Origin: Pseudoalteromonas galatheae
Lineage (GTDB): Bacteria > Pseudomonadota > Gammaproteobacteria > Enterobacterales > Alteromonadaceae
DNA length: 64,000 nt
Reading direction: 5' to 3'
NCBI RefSeq assembly: GCF_005886105.2
Contig: NZ_PNCO02000001.1
Coordinates: forward strand, 3,238,501 to 3,302,500
Within the stretch, counting starts at the first letter, position 1. Each line of letters starts with the position of its first letter. The position numbers and the translations under genes were made by a program. Below, in pieces: positions 40,438-48,377 of the stretch. The notes beneath the pieces were generated by a model, which saw only the letters and a program-made list of their open reading frames with translations, did not search any database and had not been told where the DNA came from.

Positions 40438-40962
40438 TTAGTGATGAGAGTGATGTCCTGCGTTTGATTTTTCTTTACCACCAAACATATCTGCAAGTGC
40501 GACGACTTCCGCCATGGTGAAGATCCTATCGCCATCAGCAAAATATAGCGTAAGCTTACGCTTCTCACCGACTTTTAATGTTTCTACTGGTTCAAACACC
40601 ATTAAGTGATAACCACCAGGCTGAAATGTCACTGACTTACCCGCGGGAATAGCGAGCTCGTCAACACGTTGCATTTTCATCATATCTTCTTTATGAATAT
40701 GCTCGTGAATTTCAACACGCTTAACGCCTTCGAGCGCAGCTTTAACCAGCACTTTATTTTGCTGCGTTGGGTTTTCAATAACGAGATAACCTGCAGTAGA
40801 TGGCGCTGCCGGTAAAAATGCACGCACGGTGGCATTGTGAACAGAAAGTTGCTCCGAACCATGATGATGTTCACCATGTTCATGCCCTTGATGAGCTGAA
40901 GCGTTAAAGCCGATAAAAGTTGATAAAGCAAAAATTAAGGTTTTGATTACACTTGATTTCAT
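40438..40962 (-). CDS. PCuAC-type periplasmic copper chaperone
   Basis: The 174-residue protein has a signal peptide ending NASA, a His-rich N-terminus (HQGHEHGEHHHG) and a His-rich C-terminus (HHSHH). The family copper-binding arrangement is present: His/Met residues in VEIHEHIHKEDMMKMQRV and GGYHLMVFEP. Such proteins deliver Cu(I) in the periplasm, often for cytochrome oxidase assembly. It is the first gene of a three-gene leftward operon. Confidence 0.88.
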   Translation of the reverse strand: MKSSVIKTLIFALSTFIGFNASAHQGHEHGEHHHGSEQLSVHNATVRAFLPAAPSTAGYLVIENPTQQNKVLVKAALEGVKRVEIHEHIHKEDMMKMQRVDELAIPAGKSVTFQPGGYHLMVFEPVETLKVGEKRKLTLYFADGDRIFTMAEVVALADMFGGKEKSNAGHHSHH

Positions 40963-41057
40963 GTTGGCTTTCCTTGGATTTATAACTGCAAATAACTATA
41001 TCACAGATCCCAATTTAGCGTGTTTTTTATCTCCTACCGCCAACAAAAACCCACTGC

Positions 41058-41399
41058 TCACACTTTTGCTTGAGCAGATTTGTCTACCACTAACCACACA
41101 ATTGCAATAATACAGATGAGTGGAAATAGCACTATCAGCGAATTAAATAGCAATGTCATTACTAGCCCAATGAACACAATAAGGAGCAGCCCTAAAATAC
41201 CTGCGCTCAAGAGTGCTCCTAGCACCACCAGCGCTACAATTGCAAATAGCAACGTGAGTATTTCAAAGCCAAACCAACCTAGGTCAAATCCCATATCGAG
41301 TTGCAGATCGCTGATGTCTAACCATATTAGTGGCAGCGACACCCAAGATAGCGCCAATAAAAATACCAGCGCTAATAATATACCGGCCACGACTTTCAT
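41058..41399 (-). CDS. Small multi-pass membrane protein of the psp locus
   Basis: The frame is open to 41459, but ATG 41399 has GAGGT eight bases upstream and avoids overlap with pspC, giving 113 residues. Three to four hydrophobic segments fill most of its length (VVAGILLALVFLLALSWVS, FEILTLLFAIVALVVLG, LLSAGILGLLLIVFIGLVM, LFPLICIIAIVWLVV). It follows pspC by 23 bp. It may play the membrane role that PspB or PspG plays elsewhere; I see no direct homology. Confidence 0.6.
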   Translation of the reverse strand: MKVVAGILLALVFLLALSWVSLPLIWLDISDLQLDMGFDLGWFGFEILTLLFAIVALVVLGALLSAGILGLLLIVFIGLVMTLLFNSLIVLFPLICIIAIVWLVVDKSAQAKV

Positions 41400-41422
41400 A
41401 GTGCCTACCTCGTCGCCGTTAC

Positions 41423-41632
41423 TTAGTTTTCGTATTGCGTTTTTGGCATTGCAAACCAAGCGACGCCATACGCCAATAACACCAACATTGGAAACTTAAA
41501 AAACAGCAATACCGTTAGTAAACGCGTTAACCAAATTGGCATATCAAAACGTTGTGCAAGTTGCGCACATACGCCACCAATTTTCTTTGAACTATTCATT
41601 TGAGACAGTGTTGATTGATATCTATTTTTCAT
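41423..41632 (-). CDS. pspC: Phage shock protein C (PspC domain)
   Basis: The 69-residue protein shows the PspC-domain signature SSKKIGGVCAQLAQRFDMPIWLTRLLTVLL with one TM (LLFFKFPMLVLLAYGVAWFAMP). PspC senses inner-membrane stress with PspB and recruits PspA. It is shorter than E. coli PspC (119), lacking the C-terminal extension. Second gene of the operon. Confidence 0.85.
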   Translation of the reverse strand: MKNRYQSTLSQMNSSKKIGGVCAQLAQRFDMPIWLTRLLTVLLFFKFPMLVLLAYGVAWFAMPKTQYEN

Positions 41633-41680
41633 CTTTATCCCCTTTCGCTTTGATTGCTCAGTTCGTTGCAGTGGGCGAGC

Positions 41681-42337
41681 CTAGCTCGCCATTTTTTGCT
41701 TCAGTTGGGCTAATTCATCGTCAATTTGTTGCTGCTTTTGCTCATCTTCAAAGCGCTGCCATACATCGGGCTGCCCTAAGTCATAGGATTCGACTTCAGC
41801 TTCAAGGCGCGCCACCTTACGTTCTAACTCATCGAACTTGCGCGTTGCAGAGCGCATGTCGTCACTATTCAGCGTTTGTTTGACGGTTAGTCTTGCCTTA
41901 CCAGCTTCCAAGCGACGCAACATCGCCTTTTCTTTTGCCTTTAATTGCTGAATTTTGCTTTGCAACTTGTCCGCATCTGCGCTGAGTTTTTCCAGTGCAG
42001 GCGTTAGATCATCAATTTTTTGCTGTGCTTCTTGTGCTTTTTCGGTTTCTCGCTGTTTTTGCTCAAGGGCTGAGCGGGCAAGATCTTCACGACCTTTTTC
42101 AAGGGCGTGTTCGGCTTTGCTTTGCCACGTTGCCGCAGCTTTATTTGCTTGCTCAACTTGACGCTGTGCTACTTTTTGTTGGCAAATAAGCTCAGCTGCC
42201 GTTGCCCGACAATCAGATAGCGCTTCTTCTAAATCACGCACTAACTGAGTGGCCATTTTTTGTGGGTCTTCGGCTTTGTCTAGTAACGCGTTAAGTTCTG
42301 CTTTGATAAGATCTTCAATTCTGTTGATGATGGTCAT
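41681..42337 (-). CDS. pspA: Phage shock protein A
   Basis: The 218-residue protein is an all-helical PspA/IM30 (ESCRT-III-like) membrane-remodelling protein. It has the N-terminal amphipathic helix, EDPQKMATQLVRDLEEAL, long Lys/Glu/Gln coiled coils and KLEAGKARL-like REAGKARL region. It maintains inner-membrane integrity under stress. It is the first gene of the operon, behind a sigma-54-like promoter 34 bp upstream of its ATG. Confidence 0.93.
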   Translation of the reverse strand: MTIINRIEDLIKAELNALLDKAEDPQKMATQLVRDLEEALSDCRATAAELICQQKVAQRQVEQANKAAATWQSKAEHALEKGREDLARSALEQKQRETEKAQEAQQKIDDLTPALEKLSADADKLQSKIQQLKAKEKAMLRRLEAGKARLTVKQTLNSDDMRSATRKFDELERKVARLEAEVESYDLGQPDVWQRFEDEQKQQQIDDELAQLKQKMAS

Positions 42338-42370
42338 TGTTCGGCTCCTTTTATAATATAGTGAGACTAT

Positions 42371-42387
42371 TCCAAGAGCCGTGCCAA
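42371..42387 (-). promoter_or_regulatory. Sigma-54 promoter for the psp operon
   Basis: The minus strand reads TTGGCACGGCTCTTGGA. It matches the sigma-54 consensus TGGCACG-N4-TTGC in the -24 box fully; the -12 box has GG instead of GC. psp operons are classically sigma-54/PspF-dependent, which supports the call. Confidence 0.75.
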
Positions 42388-42461
42388 AAATAAAAACAAA
42401 ATTAAATCATTGAGTTAAGGTTTTTAAAAAGAAAAATAGATTTATCGAGCGACATTAAATA

Positions 42462-42492
42462 GTGAAAAAGACGATAAAATCGTCTTTTTCAC
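42462..42492 (-). terminator. Intrinsic terminator of dusA
   Basis: A perfect 14-bp stem (GTGAAAAAGACGAT and complement) with an AAA loop lies 24 bp past the dusA stop. Confidence 0.75.
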
Positions 42493-42515
42493 ACATAGGA
42501 TTGGAGCAATATATT

Positions 42516-43529
42516 TTACACTTCTGGTACAAAAGACAGCGCCTTTTCCATCACTTCAATGCCAGCCTCTTTTTTGTGACCATTTTCTGATAAATGACGA
42601 CGGAAACCACGAGCACCGGGCTGGTTTTGAAAAATACCCAACATGTGACGCGCAATGTGCCAAAAGTTTGCACCATTCGACATTTCACTTTCAAAGTAGT
42701 CATACATGCTTCTTACCACCTGATGACGCGTTTGCGTAAACGCAGCTTCGCCATACAATAGCTCATCAACCTGTGACAACATAAACGGGTTGCTGTAAGC
42801 TTCACGGCCAACCATTACACCGTCAAGGTGAGCCAAATGATGCAGGCATTCCTCAAGAGTTTTAACACCACCATTAATACTGATATGCAGATCTGGATAA
42901 TCTTTCTTTAATTGATAAACACGAGGATAATCTAATGGTGGGATCTCCCGGTTTTCTTTCGGGCTTAAGCCTTGCAACCATGCTTTACGGGCATGAATGA
43001 TAAAGTCATCACAGCCCACCGCCTGCGAGGCTTCAATCAACGCCGTAAGAAACTCATAGGAATCTTGTTCATCAATACCAATGCGCGTTTTTACCGTTAC
43101 CGGAATATTCACTTCTGCCTTCATCGCCGCCACACAATCAGCAACGAGCTGAGGCTCAGCCATTAAACACGCACCAAAGCGACCATTTTGCACGCGATCT
43201 GACGGGCAACCCACATTTAGATTTACCTCACTGTAACCATATTCCTCAGCACGCTTAGCACACTCTGCCAACGCCTTAGGATCAGAGCCACCCAACTGCA
43301 ACGCCACTGGTAACTCATGCGCACCAAATGCCAAATAATCCCCTTTACCAAAAATAATCGCACCTGTAGTGATCATTTCAGTATAAAGCACCGCATGTTT
43401 AGTCAGCTTGCGGTGAAAGGTTCTGCAATGGCGATCCGTCCAATCTAACATGGGTGCAACGCTAAAGCGGCGAAAGGCTGAATCACTTGTATTTTCTGGC
43501 TTAGCGCCTGATTTAACTGAATTACTCAT
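42516..43529 (-). CDS. dusA: tRNA-dihydrouridine(20/20a) synthase DusA, with island-supplied 5' end
   Basis: The 337-residue flavoenzyme reduces uridine 20/20a in tRNA D-loops. Motifs: [30 protein letters not shown]-type [19 protein letters not shown] with catalytic Cys, and ISINGGV. ATG 43529 (MSNSVKSG) is preferred, with GGGG six bases upstream; the frame is open to 43619. The first about 19 codons belong to an integrated element: at 48651-48737 the original start (MSQQPTPP...) remains next to a copy of the same junction sequence. The enzyme should be intact. Confidence 0.95.
   Translation of the reverse strand: MSNSVKSGAKPENTSDSAFRRFSVAPMLDWTDRHCRTFHRKLTKHAVLYTEMITTGAIIFGKGDYLAFGAHELPVALQLGGSDPKALAECAKRAEEYGYSEVNLNVGCPSDRVQNGRFGACLMAEPQLVADCVAAMKAEVNIPVTVKTRIGIDEQDSYEFLTALIEASQAVGCDDFIIHARKAWLQGLSPKENREIPPLDYPRVYQLKKDYPDLHISINGGVKTLEECLHHLAHLDGVMVGREAYSNPFMLSQVDELLYGEAAFTQTRHQVVRSMYDYFESEMSNGANFWHIARHMLGIFQNQPGARGFRRHLSENGHKKEAGIEVMEKALSFVPEV
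43438..43478. repeat. attL of the dusA island (41-bp direct repeat, left copy)
   Basis: This segment inside dusA codons (encoding roughly [13 protein letters not shown]) recurs at 48640-48680 with two mismatches; the right-hand 30 bases (43449-43478) are identical. The repeats bracket the integrase and cargo, as expected for attachment sites. Confidence 0.92.
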
Positions 43530-43670
43530 GGTACCCCAAAGGCTAACTTTACTCGATAAAGACATACACCTAATACGAAAAATCTCCCTATCTTCTTCAG
43601 AGAATAGGATGAAATACAATTAGAAACGACTGACCTGCCTTTAAGCTCGAATATACAAACTAGACGTTAC

Positions 43671-43702
43671 ACGAACAAAACTTCAATCGTTTTATTGTTC
43701 GT
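43671..43702. promoter_or_regulatory. Inverted repeat between dusA and the integrase gene
   Basis: Perfect 8-bp arms ACGAACAA and TTGTTCGT are 16 bases apart in the divergent intergenic region, partly extended inward by AAAC/GTTTT. It could be an operator or an accessory recombination site. Confidence 0.35.
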
Positions 43703-43786
43703 GATAAAAATTAGGGCGATATTATACACAAAGAGCGTGAAACATTCAGTACAAAAGCACTTGCCGATACATAGGGCAAAAAGCGC

Positions 43787-44701
43787 GTGCATGAACTTGA
43801 AACCGAAAGGGTGACTGAAAAGAAACGCACAGTCACCCTAGGCACCCTACTCAATATGTACTTTGAAGATCACGACTTGTGGAATAGAACAGGCCGCACT
43901 AAACAGTACGTTATTAAAATGCTGATGGATTGCGATATAGCAAAAGTCCAATCTAATGCGCTTAAAGTAAGTGATGTGATAGAGCATTGCAGAAACCGCC
44001 GCGATGCTGGCGCAAGTCCTTCAACTATTTATCATGATGTTGCTTATCTGCGCTCGGTGATGAAGGTGGCCTATCCCGATTGGAACATAGACGCCAACTA
44101 TAAAATATTTGAAGATGCCGTACCGGTGTTAATTGATATGGGGCTGGTTGGCAAAAGCCAAAAGCGCACCTGCCGCCCGACAAGTGATGAACTCGAACGA
44201 CTGCGCGAAGGGCTACAAAAACGTATGGAATACCGCCCGAACGGCACCAAGCGCATTCCTTACCTTGATATTTTAGACTTTAGTTTACTTACTTGTATGC
44301 GTATTGGGGAAGTATGCAAAATCACTTGGGATGACCTAAACACCAAGCATAAAACAGTAATGGTCAGAGATAGAGAAGACCCCCGCAAAAAAGCAGGTAA
44401 TCACATGATAGTGCCGCTCCTTGGTGGCTCGTTTGATATTGCAAAGCGCCAACCAAAAATAGATGAGCGAATATTCCCTCATAACTCACGCAGCGTAACC
44501 GCAGGATTTCAGCGGGTACGTAATGAGTTAGGCATTGAAGATCTACGTTATCACGACTTACGCCGCGAAGGGGCAAGCCGACTTTTTGAAAAGGGCTATA
44601 CTATCGAGGAAGTTGCCCAAGTTACTGGGCAGCGTAATTTAAATATTTTGTGGCAGGTATATACGCAGCTGTTTCCGCATCAATTGCATGACAAATTTTA
44701 A
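43787..44701 (+). CDS. Tyrosine recombinase of the dusA-associated type
   Basis: The 304-residue protein has an N-terminal SAM-like DNA-binding region and a C-terminal catalytic domain: Arg172 in TCMRIGE, His256 and Arg259 in YHDLRREGASRLF, and likely nucleophile Tyr292 in LWQVYTQL. The position before it that is usually His (GH...) reads Gln282. GTG 43787 is the start: a stop lies 15 bases upstream in frame, AGGG is nearby, and the next Met is residue 24. It reads away from dusA at the attL end. It would integrate and excise the island at dusA. Confidence 0.92.
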   Translation: MHELETERVTEKKRTVTLGTLLNMYFEDHDLWNRTGRTKQYVIKMLMDCDIAKVQSNALKVSDVIEHCRNRRDAGASPSTIYHDVAYLRSVMKVAYPDWNIDANYKIFEDAVPVLIDMGLVGKSQKRTCRPTSDELERLREGLQKRMEYRPNGTKRIPYLDILDFSLLTCMRIGEVCKITWDDLNTKHKTVMVRDREDPRKKAGNHMIVPLLGGSFDIAKRQPKIDERIFPHNSRSVTAGFQRVRNELGIEDLRYHDLRREGASRLFEKGYTIEEVAQVTGQRNLNILWQVYTQLFPHQLHDKF

Positions 44702-45880
44702 TTACCTCGGTGCTAGTTTATTACTAAATAGGTTTATTAAAAGGCCTAGGAAAATAAAGCCAATAATTACCTCTCCCCCTGCTAAGGCCATAGCCAAGAT
44801 ACTGCTGGGGGATATATCCCCATACCCCAGTGTAGTAAATGTTATAACTGAGTAATACAAGTGTGTCCAAAAGCTTTGTTGAACACCATCAGATATATGG
44901 TCGGGATAATTCATTGCACCATTTGGTAATGACCAATAAATCAAGGCAAAAAACACAACTATTATACTTGCCCAAAAGCCTAATATGTAACCGCTCCTTC
45001 CACAATTCGAACTAAGAAGCCAAAAAAAGTACGATTTCGGTCGGTTTTCTGAAAACTCATCTATATATGAGTTTTCATTAATCTTATGCTTTAAAGCCTC
45101 ACTACAGTTTGCATTAGATATATTGCAACCTATGGACAGTTTCAGTGGCTTTGTCCCTTGCTTCAACCGCTCACAAAGAGTTGAGAAGTTTATAACAATA
45201 TCATTCAACTTTGATCTACTGAAATCCACATTAGAGATATTAGAATGATCAATTGAACAATTTTTGAATTCGGATTCGTTGAAGACGCTATGAGCCATAT
45301 TGCAACGTTCATAAGCCACATGCCAAAAAGTACAACCTTTGAAGTTCGAGCTTTCAATAGAGCTATTTAAGAAATGAGTATAATAGATATTAGAGTCTTG
45401 AAACTTACAACGAATAATTTTTGCGCTATCAAACTTTGCCTCTTGTATCATTGAGTCTGAAAAGTCACAGCCAATAAACCAAGCTCCGCTGAAGTTCGCC
45501 TGTATTTTTACAAAAACCTTATTCCTCACTTCCACGAACCAAGTTTGTGAAAGGTCTGCATCACCAAACCTCACCATGCTCAAATCACAATTATGGAATA
45601 GTGCTCCCTTGAAATTAGCTCCCTCTAAGCAGGCACCATTGAAATTTAACTTTTCAAAATGAGAAGACCTGTAGAGTTCGTCATCACTACAATCTACATT
45701 GACTGTCGGGATATTTGTAGCTCCATTGTCATAGACACATACTTTACGAGAGACATTTGATTTCCCGTAAACTTTATCTAGATAGTCAGCCTCAAAATTA
45801 GCAACTACTCCTTCTTTACCACCACTTTCCAAATATTTATTATGAAGCTCTATTATTTTATCAAGCTCAGATTGGATCAT
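44702..45880 (-). CDS. Pentapeptide-repeat protein fused to a two-TM potassium channel pore
   Basis: From ATG 45880 (GGAGG six bases upstream; the frame is open to 45898) the product is 392 residues. Residues about 70-230 are degenerate pentapeptide repeats (FNGACLEGANFKGALFHNCDLS and similar), which fold as a right-handed beta helix. Near 297-317 is a TM (YILGFWASIIVVFFALIYW). A pore loop with the K+ selectivity filter TLGYGD (about 353-358) and a second TM (MALAGGEVIIGFIFLGLLI) follow. The pentapeptide part may gate the channel on binding something. In this island an abortive-infection role is a reasonable guess. Its stop codon directly abuts the convergent integrase stop. Confidence 0.85.
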   Translation of the reverse strand: MIQSELDKIIELHNKYLESGGKEGVVANFEADYLDKVYGKSNVSRKVCVYDNGATNIPTVNVDCSDDELYRSSHFEKLNFNGACLEGANFKGALFHNCDLSMVRFGDADLSQTWFVEVRNKVFVKIQANFSGAWFIGCDFSDSMIQEAKFDSAKIIRCKFQDSNIYYTHFLNSSIESSNFKGCTFWHVAYERCNMAHSVFNESEFKNCSIDHSNISNVDFSRSKLNDIVINFSTLCERLKQGTKPLKLSIGCNISNANCSEALKHKINENSYIDEFSENRPKSYFFWLLSSNCGRSGYILGFWASIIVVFFALIYWSLPNGAMNYPDHISDGVQQSFWTHLYYSVITFTTLGYGDISPSSILAMALAGGEVIIGFIFLGLLINLFSNKLAPR

Positions 45881-45960
45881 TGAACCTCCGTATCGCACTG
45901 TAGACTCAGCTAAAATACTAAATCAATTGAAACTAAAAACCTAGCGGCATAGCAAACATC

Positions 45961-46257
45961 TCAGTTCAACACATCTTCAATCACGGCAACCAACTCATCA
46001 TCCAGCTTATTCGATGATTTGCTTGCCAAGTGCTTGGCTGTGGCTAAGCACACCTGTTTGATAAACGCCTCGGTGGCCAGTTTAGCAAGCCAGTTACCCA
46101 GCGATTCAGCAACGGATTTAGATCCGCTATCAATATATTTATAGACGTAATAAATACCGCCAATAGTGAGTAAAAGACTCAAGTTGCGGTTAAATAAAGC
46201 TAGCCGAGATGGTAGGGATGGCTCAGCAATCTTTGCAACGAGTTGAGAGCGAGGCAT
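45961..46257 (-). CDS. Small hypothetical protein of the dusA island
   Basis: The open frame gives 98 residues. A hydrophobic stretch (LLLTIGGIYYVYKYI, about 29-43) is followed by a helical segment ending KLDDELVAVIEDVLN. The family is not recognised; it resembles small phage-related proteins in feel only. The first 30 codons overlap, on the other strand, the remnant of an S24 repressor gene, so the true start may lie further in (for example a TTG before SLLLTIGG). Confidence 0.4.
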   Translation of the reverse strand: MPRSQLVAKIAEPSLPSRLALFNRNLSLLLTIGGIYYVYKYIDSGSKSVAESLGNWLAKLATEAFIKQVCLATAKHLASKSSNKLDDELVAVIEDVLN

Positions 46258-46591
46258 GGGCTGATATTCAAGAGGTCAGTCAATTAGAAGCCGAACACTT
46301 TCTTTGCCCTGTTAATTGTAGCGATAAATCTTTTGTACTTAGGGTGCAATGGAACCTAAGTTCCAAGGCGGCGATTTAATATTTGTCGACCCTGAAGCGA
46401 CCTGCGTTCATGGTTCTTATGTGGTGGCAAAATTTGATGATGATAACCAAGCTACCTTTAAACAGCTAATTATCGAAGGCGGGCAAAAATACCTAAAAGC
46501 ACTGAACCCCAATTGGCCAGTTCAGCTTATTCAAATTAATGGGAATTGCACGCTAGTTGGTAGGGTTGTTTTTACAGGGAAGTCTTTATAA
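46194..46591 (+). pseudogene. Decayed S24 (cI-like) phage repressor
   Basis: Frame 1 (from about 46194) encodes IKLAEMVGMAQQSLQRVES, a helix-turn-helix, then jumps to EAWADIQEVSQLEAEHFLCP and VNCSDKSFVLRVQ. The frame is then lost; from 46349 another frame encodes MEPKFQGGDLIFVDPE...LVGRVVFTGKSL, the S24 peptidase core. Expected LRVQGDSMEP is missing GDS, consistent with a deletion of about 10 bases that removed the catalytic Ser. A further deletion seems to have joined the HTH to the linker. The 80-codon ORF from 46349 could be translated but should not self-cleave. Confidence 0.7.
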
Positions 46592-46614
46592 AAGGCCCAC
46601 TAAGTGAGCCTTTT
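46590..46614. terminator. Bidirectional terminator before avcD
   Basis: AAAAGGC/GCCTTTT with an inner CAC/GTG and one C-A mismatch closes a TAA loop, with A and T runs on the two sides. It lies 18 bp past the avcD stop. Confidence 0.65.
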
Positions 46615-46631
46615 ATTATTTAATCGAACTG

Positions 46632-48164
46632 TCACTGAAAGTCAGGCAGTACCTGATTTACTTTTTCGACTGTTTTTAGTTCGTAGTCACTATAACCATC
46701 CAACTGCTGAAAGTCTACATGTCCAGAGTCTTGAGTAAAATAATTAATAACATCTCCTGCACCGTTTTTCCTTTGCTGGTTATAACCAAAGAATTTAGGA
46801 TATCTAATCGGAGAAACACCTTCGAAGTTTTCCATTAAAACTTTGTTAGCACTTGAAGTACTATCGTGATTTGAAATAGCGTCGCTATGAAGTTGTGTGG
46901 CTAAACTCTTCTCGTATGGCTCAATGTAAACAACTCTTTCTATTCCAGCAGCAACGATGTGACGTGCACATACATGACATGGATAAGTTGTGCAGTAAAG
47001 AGTTTTTCCTAGGGTACTACTATTTGAACTTCTAGCTAATGCCATAATCGCATCCATTTCAGCATGGATCGCTCTAGAATACTCTATCAATGACTTCGCT
47101 TTAGATTCTTTAATTATTTTATGAGCTACCTCAGTGTAGTTCATGACATTATGAGCATTTAAAATGTCTTCAATTTCTACTCTGAGTGCATCTTTATGCC
47201 AGTCATTATGGCAGTATCCTCTGTGATTAAAACAACGGTTATCATCTTTACTTTCTGCGTTATATAGTCCACCACCAAACTTTGGAACGTCGTTACACCC
47301 AGTAGAAACTATATCTCCATCTTTATCAGCAATCGCAGCTCCAACCTGACGAGATAAGCATGCTGACTTCAAAGAGGCAGAAAACGCACTATATATACCG
47401 ACCTCATCTTTTGTGGGAGTGATGTGATTAGTACCATGTATAAGCTTTATAAACCTCGTGATTGATTCACCCATATCTTGGTTGCTATCAGCATTACGAA
47501 TAAAGTAATCAGCCTTATGCAGAGATTTACCTACTTGCTGACCATGAGGTTCTGATTTTCTATCTCGATCGATAAGTAAACCAGCTTCCGCATCTGACAT
47601 TTGCTCACCTTTCAGACTTTCTCTTCTGTCAAACTCAGTTCTTAGAAGCCCAAGTAAATAAAAGTTGTTCCTGTAGATTTCTCTCAATAAGTTAATTTCA
47701 TCGGGGTGTTTCAGTTGGTCAATGATATAGGCTGCTTTCTTTGTAACTTTAACAACTTCATCAGAGTCATCATCTCCGAAGTTTTTCTGTCTCAGTACAG
47801 TAATACGCCTAACAGCTAGCTCTGCAAGTATACTTGTTCTATGGTCGAGTCTTAGTTGATCACCTGCATTTTGGAGGGTATTGTAGCGTTCATATCCTCT
47901 TTTATTTGTAAGGTCTTCAGGACCGTTATAGTGCTGAGAAATTAACTCACTTAAACGGATATGCTCCACTACATAGCCCGAATCTATAAGTTTACCTTCT
48001 AATAATTTTTTTAGGTTTCTAACACCTGACCCAACAGTACCGCAAAGACCAATAATAAGCTCTTCAGATCGACGTCCTTTTATCGCATCAAGGGGGTTGT
48101 CGTTTTTGTCGCTGGAAGTAGATGATTGAGAAAGAGGAGAAATTTTGGTCGCAGTCTCTGCCAT
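46632..48164 (-). CDS. avcD: Anti-phage dCTP/dCMP deaminase (AvcD/DcdV family)
   Basis: The 510-residue protein has the two-part build of AvcD: an N-terminal P-loop kinase-like region (GLCGTVGSGVRNLKKLL, residues 39-55) and a C-terminal zinc cytidine deaminase domain (His367-Ala-Glu369 in SRAIHAEMDAIM; Cys396 and Cys399 in YPCHVC). Additional Cys/His residues (C290, C311, C318 in CFNHRGYCHNDWH) lie before the catalytic motif. Known members deaminate dCTP and dCMP on phage infection, depleting deoxycytidine nucleotides. An inhibitory RNA, AvcI, lies upstream in known systems; a small gene or RNA occupies that place here. The RBS AAGGA and start codon are inside a 14-bp hairpin. Confidence 0.92.
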   Translation of the reverse strand: MAETATKISPLSQSSTSSDKNDNPLDAIKGRRSEELIIGLCGTVGSGVRNLKKLLEGKLIDSGYVVEHIRLSELISQHYNGPEDLTNKRGYERYNTLQNAGDQLRLDHRTSILAELAVRRITVLRQKNFGDDDSDEVVKVTKKAAYIIDQLKHPDEINLLREIYRNNFYLLGLLRTEFDRRESLKGEQMSDAEAGLLIDRDRKSEPHGQQVGKSLHKADYFIRNADSNQDMGESITRFIKLIHGTNHITPTKDEVGIYSAFSASLKSACLSRQVGAAIADKDGDIVSTGCNDVPKFGGGLYNAESKDDNRCFNHRGYCHNDWHKDALRVEIEDILNAHNVMNYTEVAHKIIKESKAKSLIEYSRAIHAEMDAIMALARSSNSSTLGKTLYCTTYPCHVCARHIVAAGIERVVYIEPYEKSLATQLHSDAISNHDSTSSANKVLMENFEGVSPIRYPKFFGYNQQRKNGAGDVINYFTQDSGHVDFQQLDGYSDYELKTVEKVNQVLPDFQ

Positions 48165-48202
48165 AGTAATGTCCTTGATAGTATTTCTAAGAACATTACT
48201 AT
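48163..48202 (-). promoter_or_regulatory. Hairpin that sequesters the avcD ribosome-binding site and start codon
   Basis: On the minus strand, ATAGTAATGTTCTT pairs with AAGGACATTACTAT (14 bp, one G-U pair) around a 12-base loop. The Shine-Dalgarno AAGGA (48172-48176) lies wholly in the 3' arm and the first two bases of the avcD ATG (48162-48164) end it. No T-tract follows, so it is not a terminator. This layout predicts that avcD is translated poorly unless the stem is opened. Confidence 0.75.
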
Positions 48203-48212
48203 AACAAAAAAA

Positions 48213-48377
48213 TTACCAATTCAAGTTATTAGCTGCTTTGTATACTTTTTCTTTCGCAAGAGACTCACGTTTTTTGTTATAGGCTGAAGAAAAGCACTTT
48301 ACCTTTGTGGTATCACTCTTTTTTGCTTTTGGATTGGTAGAGCCATGTTTTAAAACTTCTAAGTTATTATTCATCAT
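48213..48377 (-). CDS. Small gene or AvcI-type inhibitory RNA upstream of avcD
   Basis: ATG 48377, with AGGA six bases upstream, starts a 54-residue basic product (MMNNNLEVLKHGSTNPKAKK...KVYKAANNLNW); the longer frame from 48488 runs through the likely promoter and is less plausible. It ends 48 bp before avcD. In Vibrio, the AvcI antitoxin at this position acts as a non-coding RNA although a short ORF can be drawn in it. Whether the peptide or the RNA matters here cannot be told from sequence. Confidence 0.55.
   Translation of the reverse strand: MMNNNLEVLKHGSTNPKAKKSDTTKVKCFSSAYNKKRESLAKEKVYKAANNLNW

Noticed and set aside
41080..41499. 139-codon plus-strand frame
   Set aside because: Antisense to the psp membrane protein and pspC, Ser/Thr/Asn-rich shadow composition.
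48163..48202. avcD leader hairpin as a terminator
   Set aside because: No T tract follows on the minus strand and the stem includes the avcD SD and start codon.
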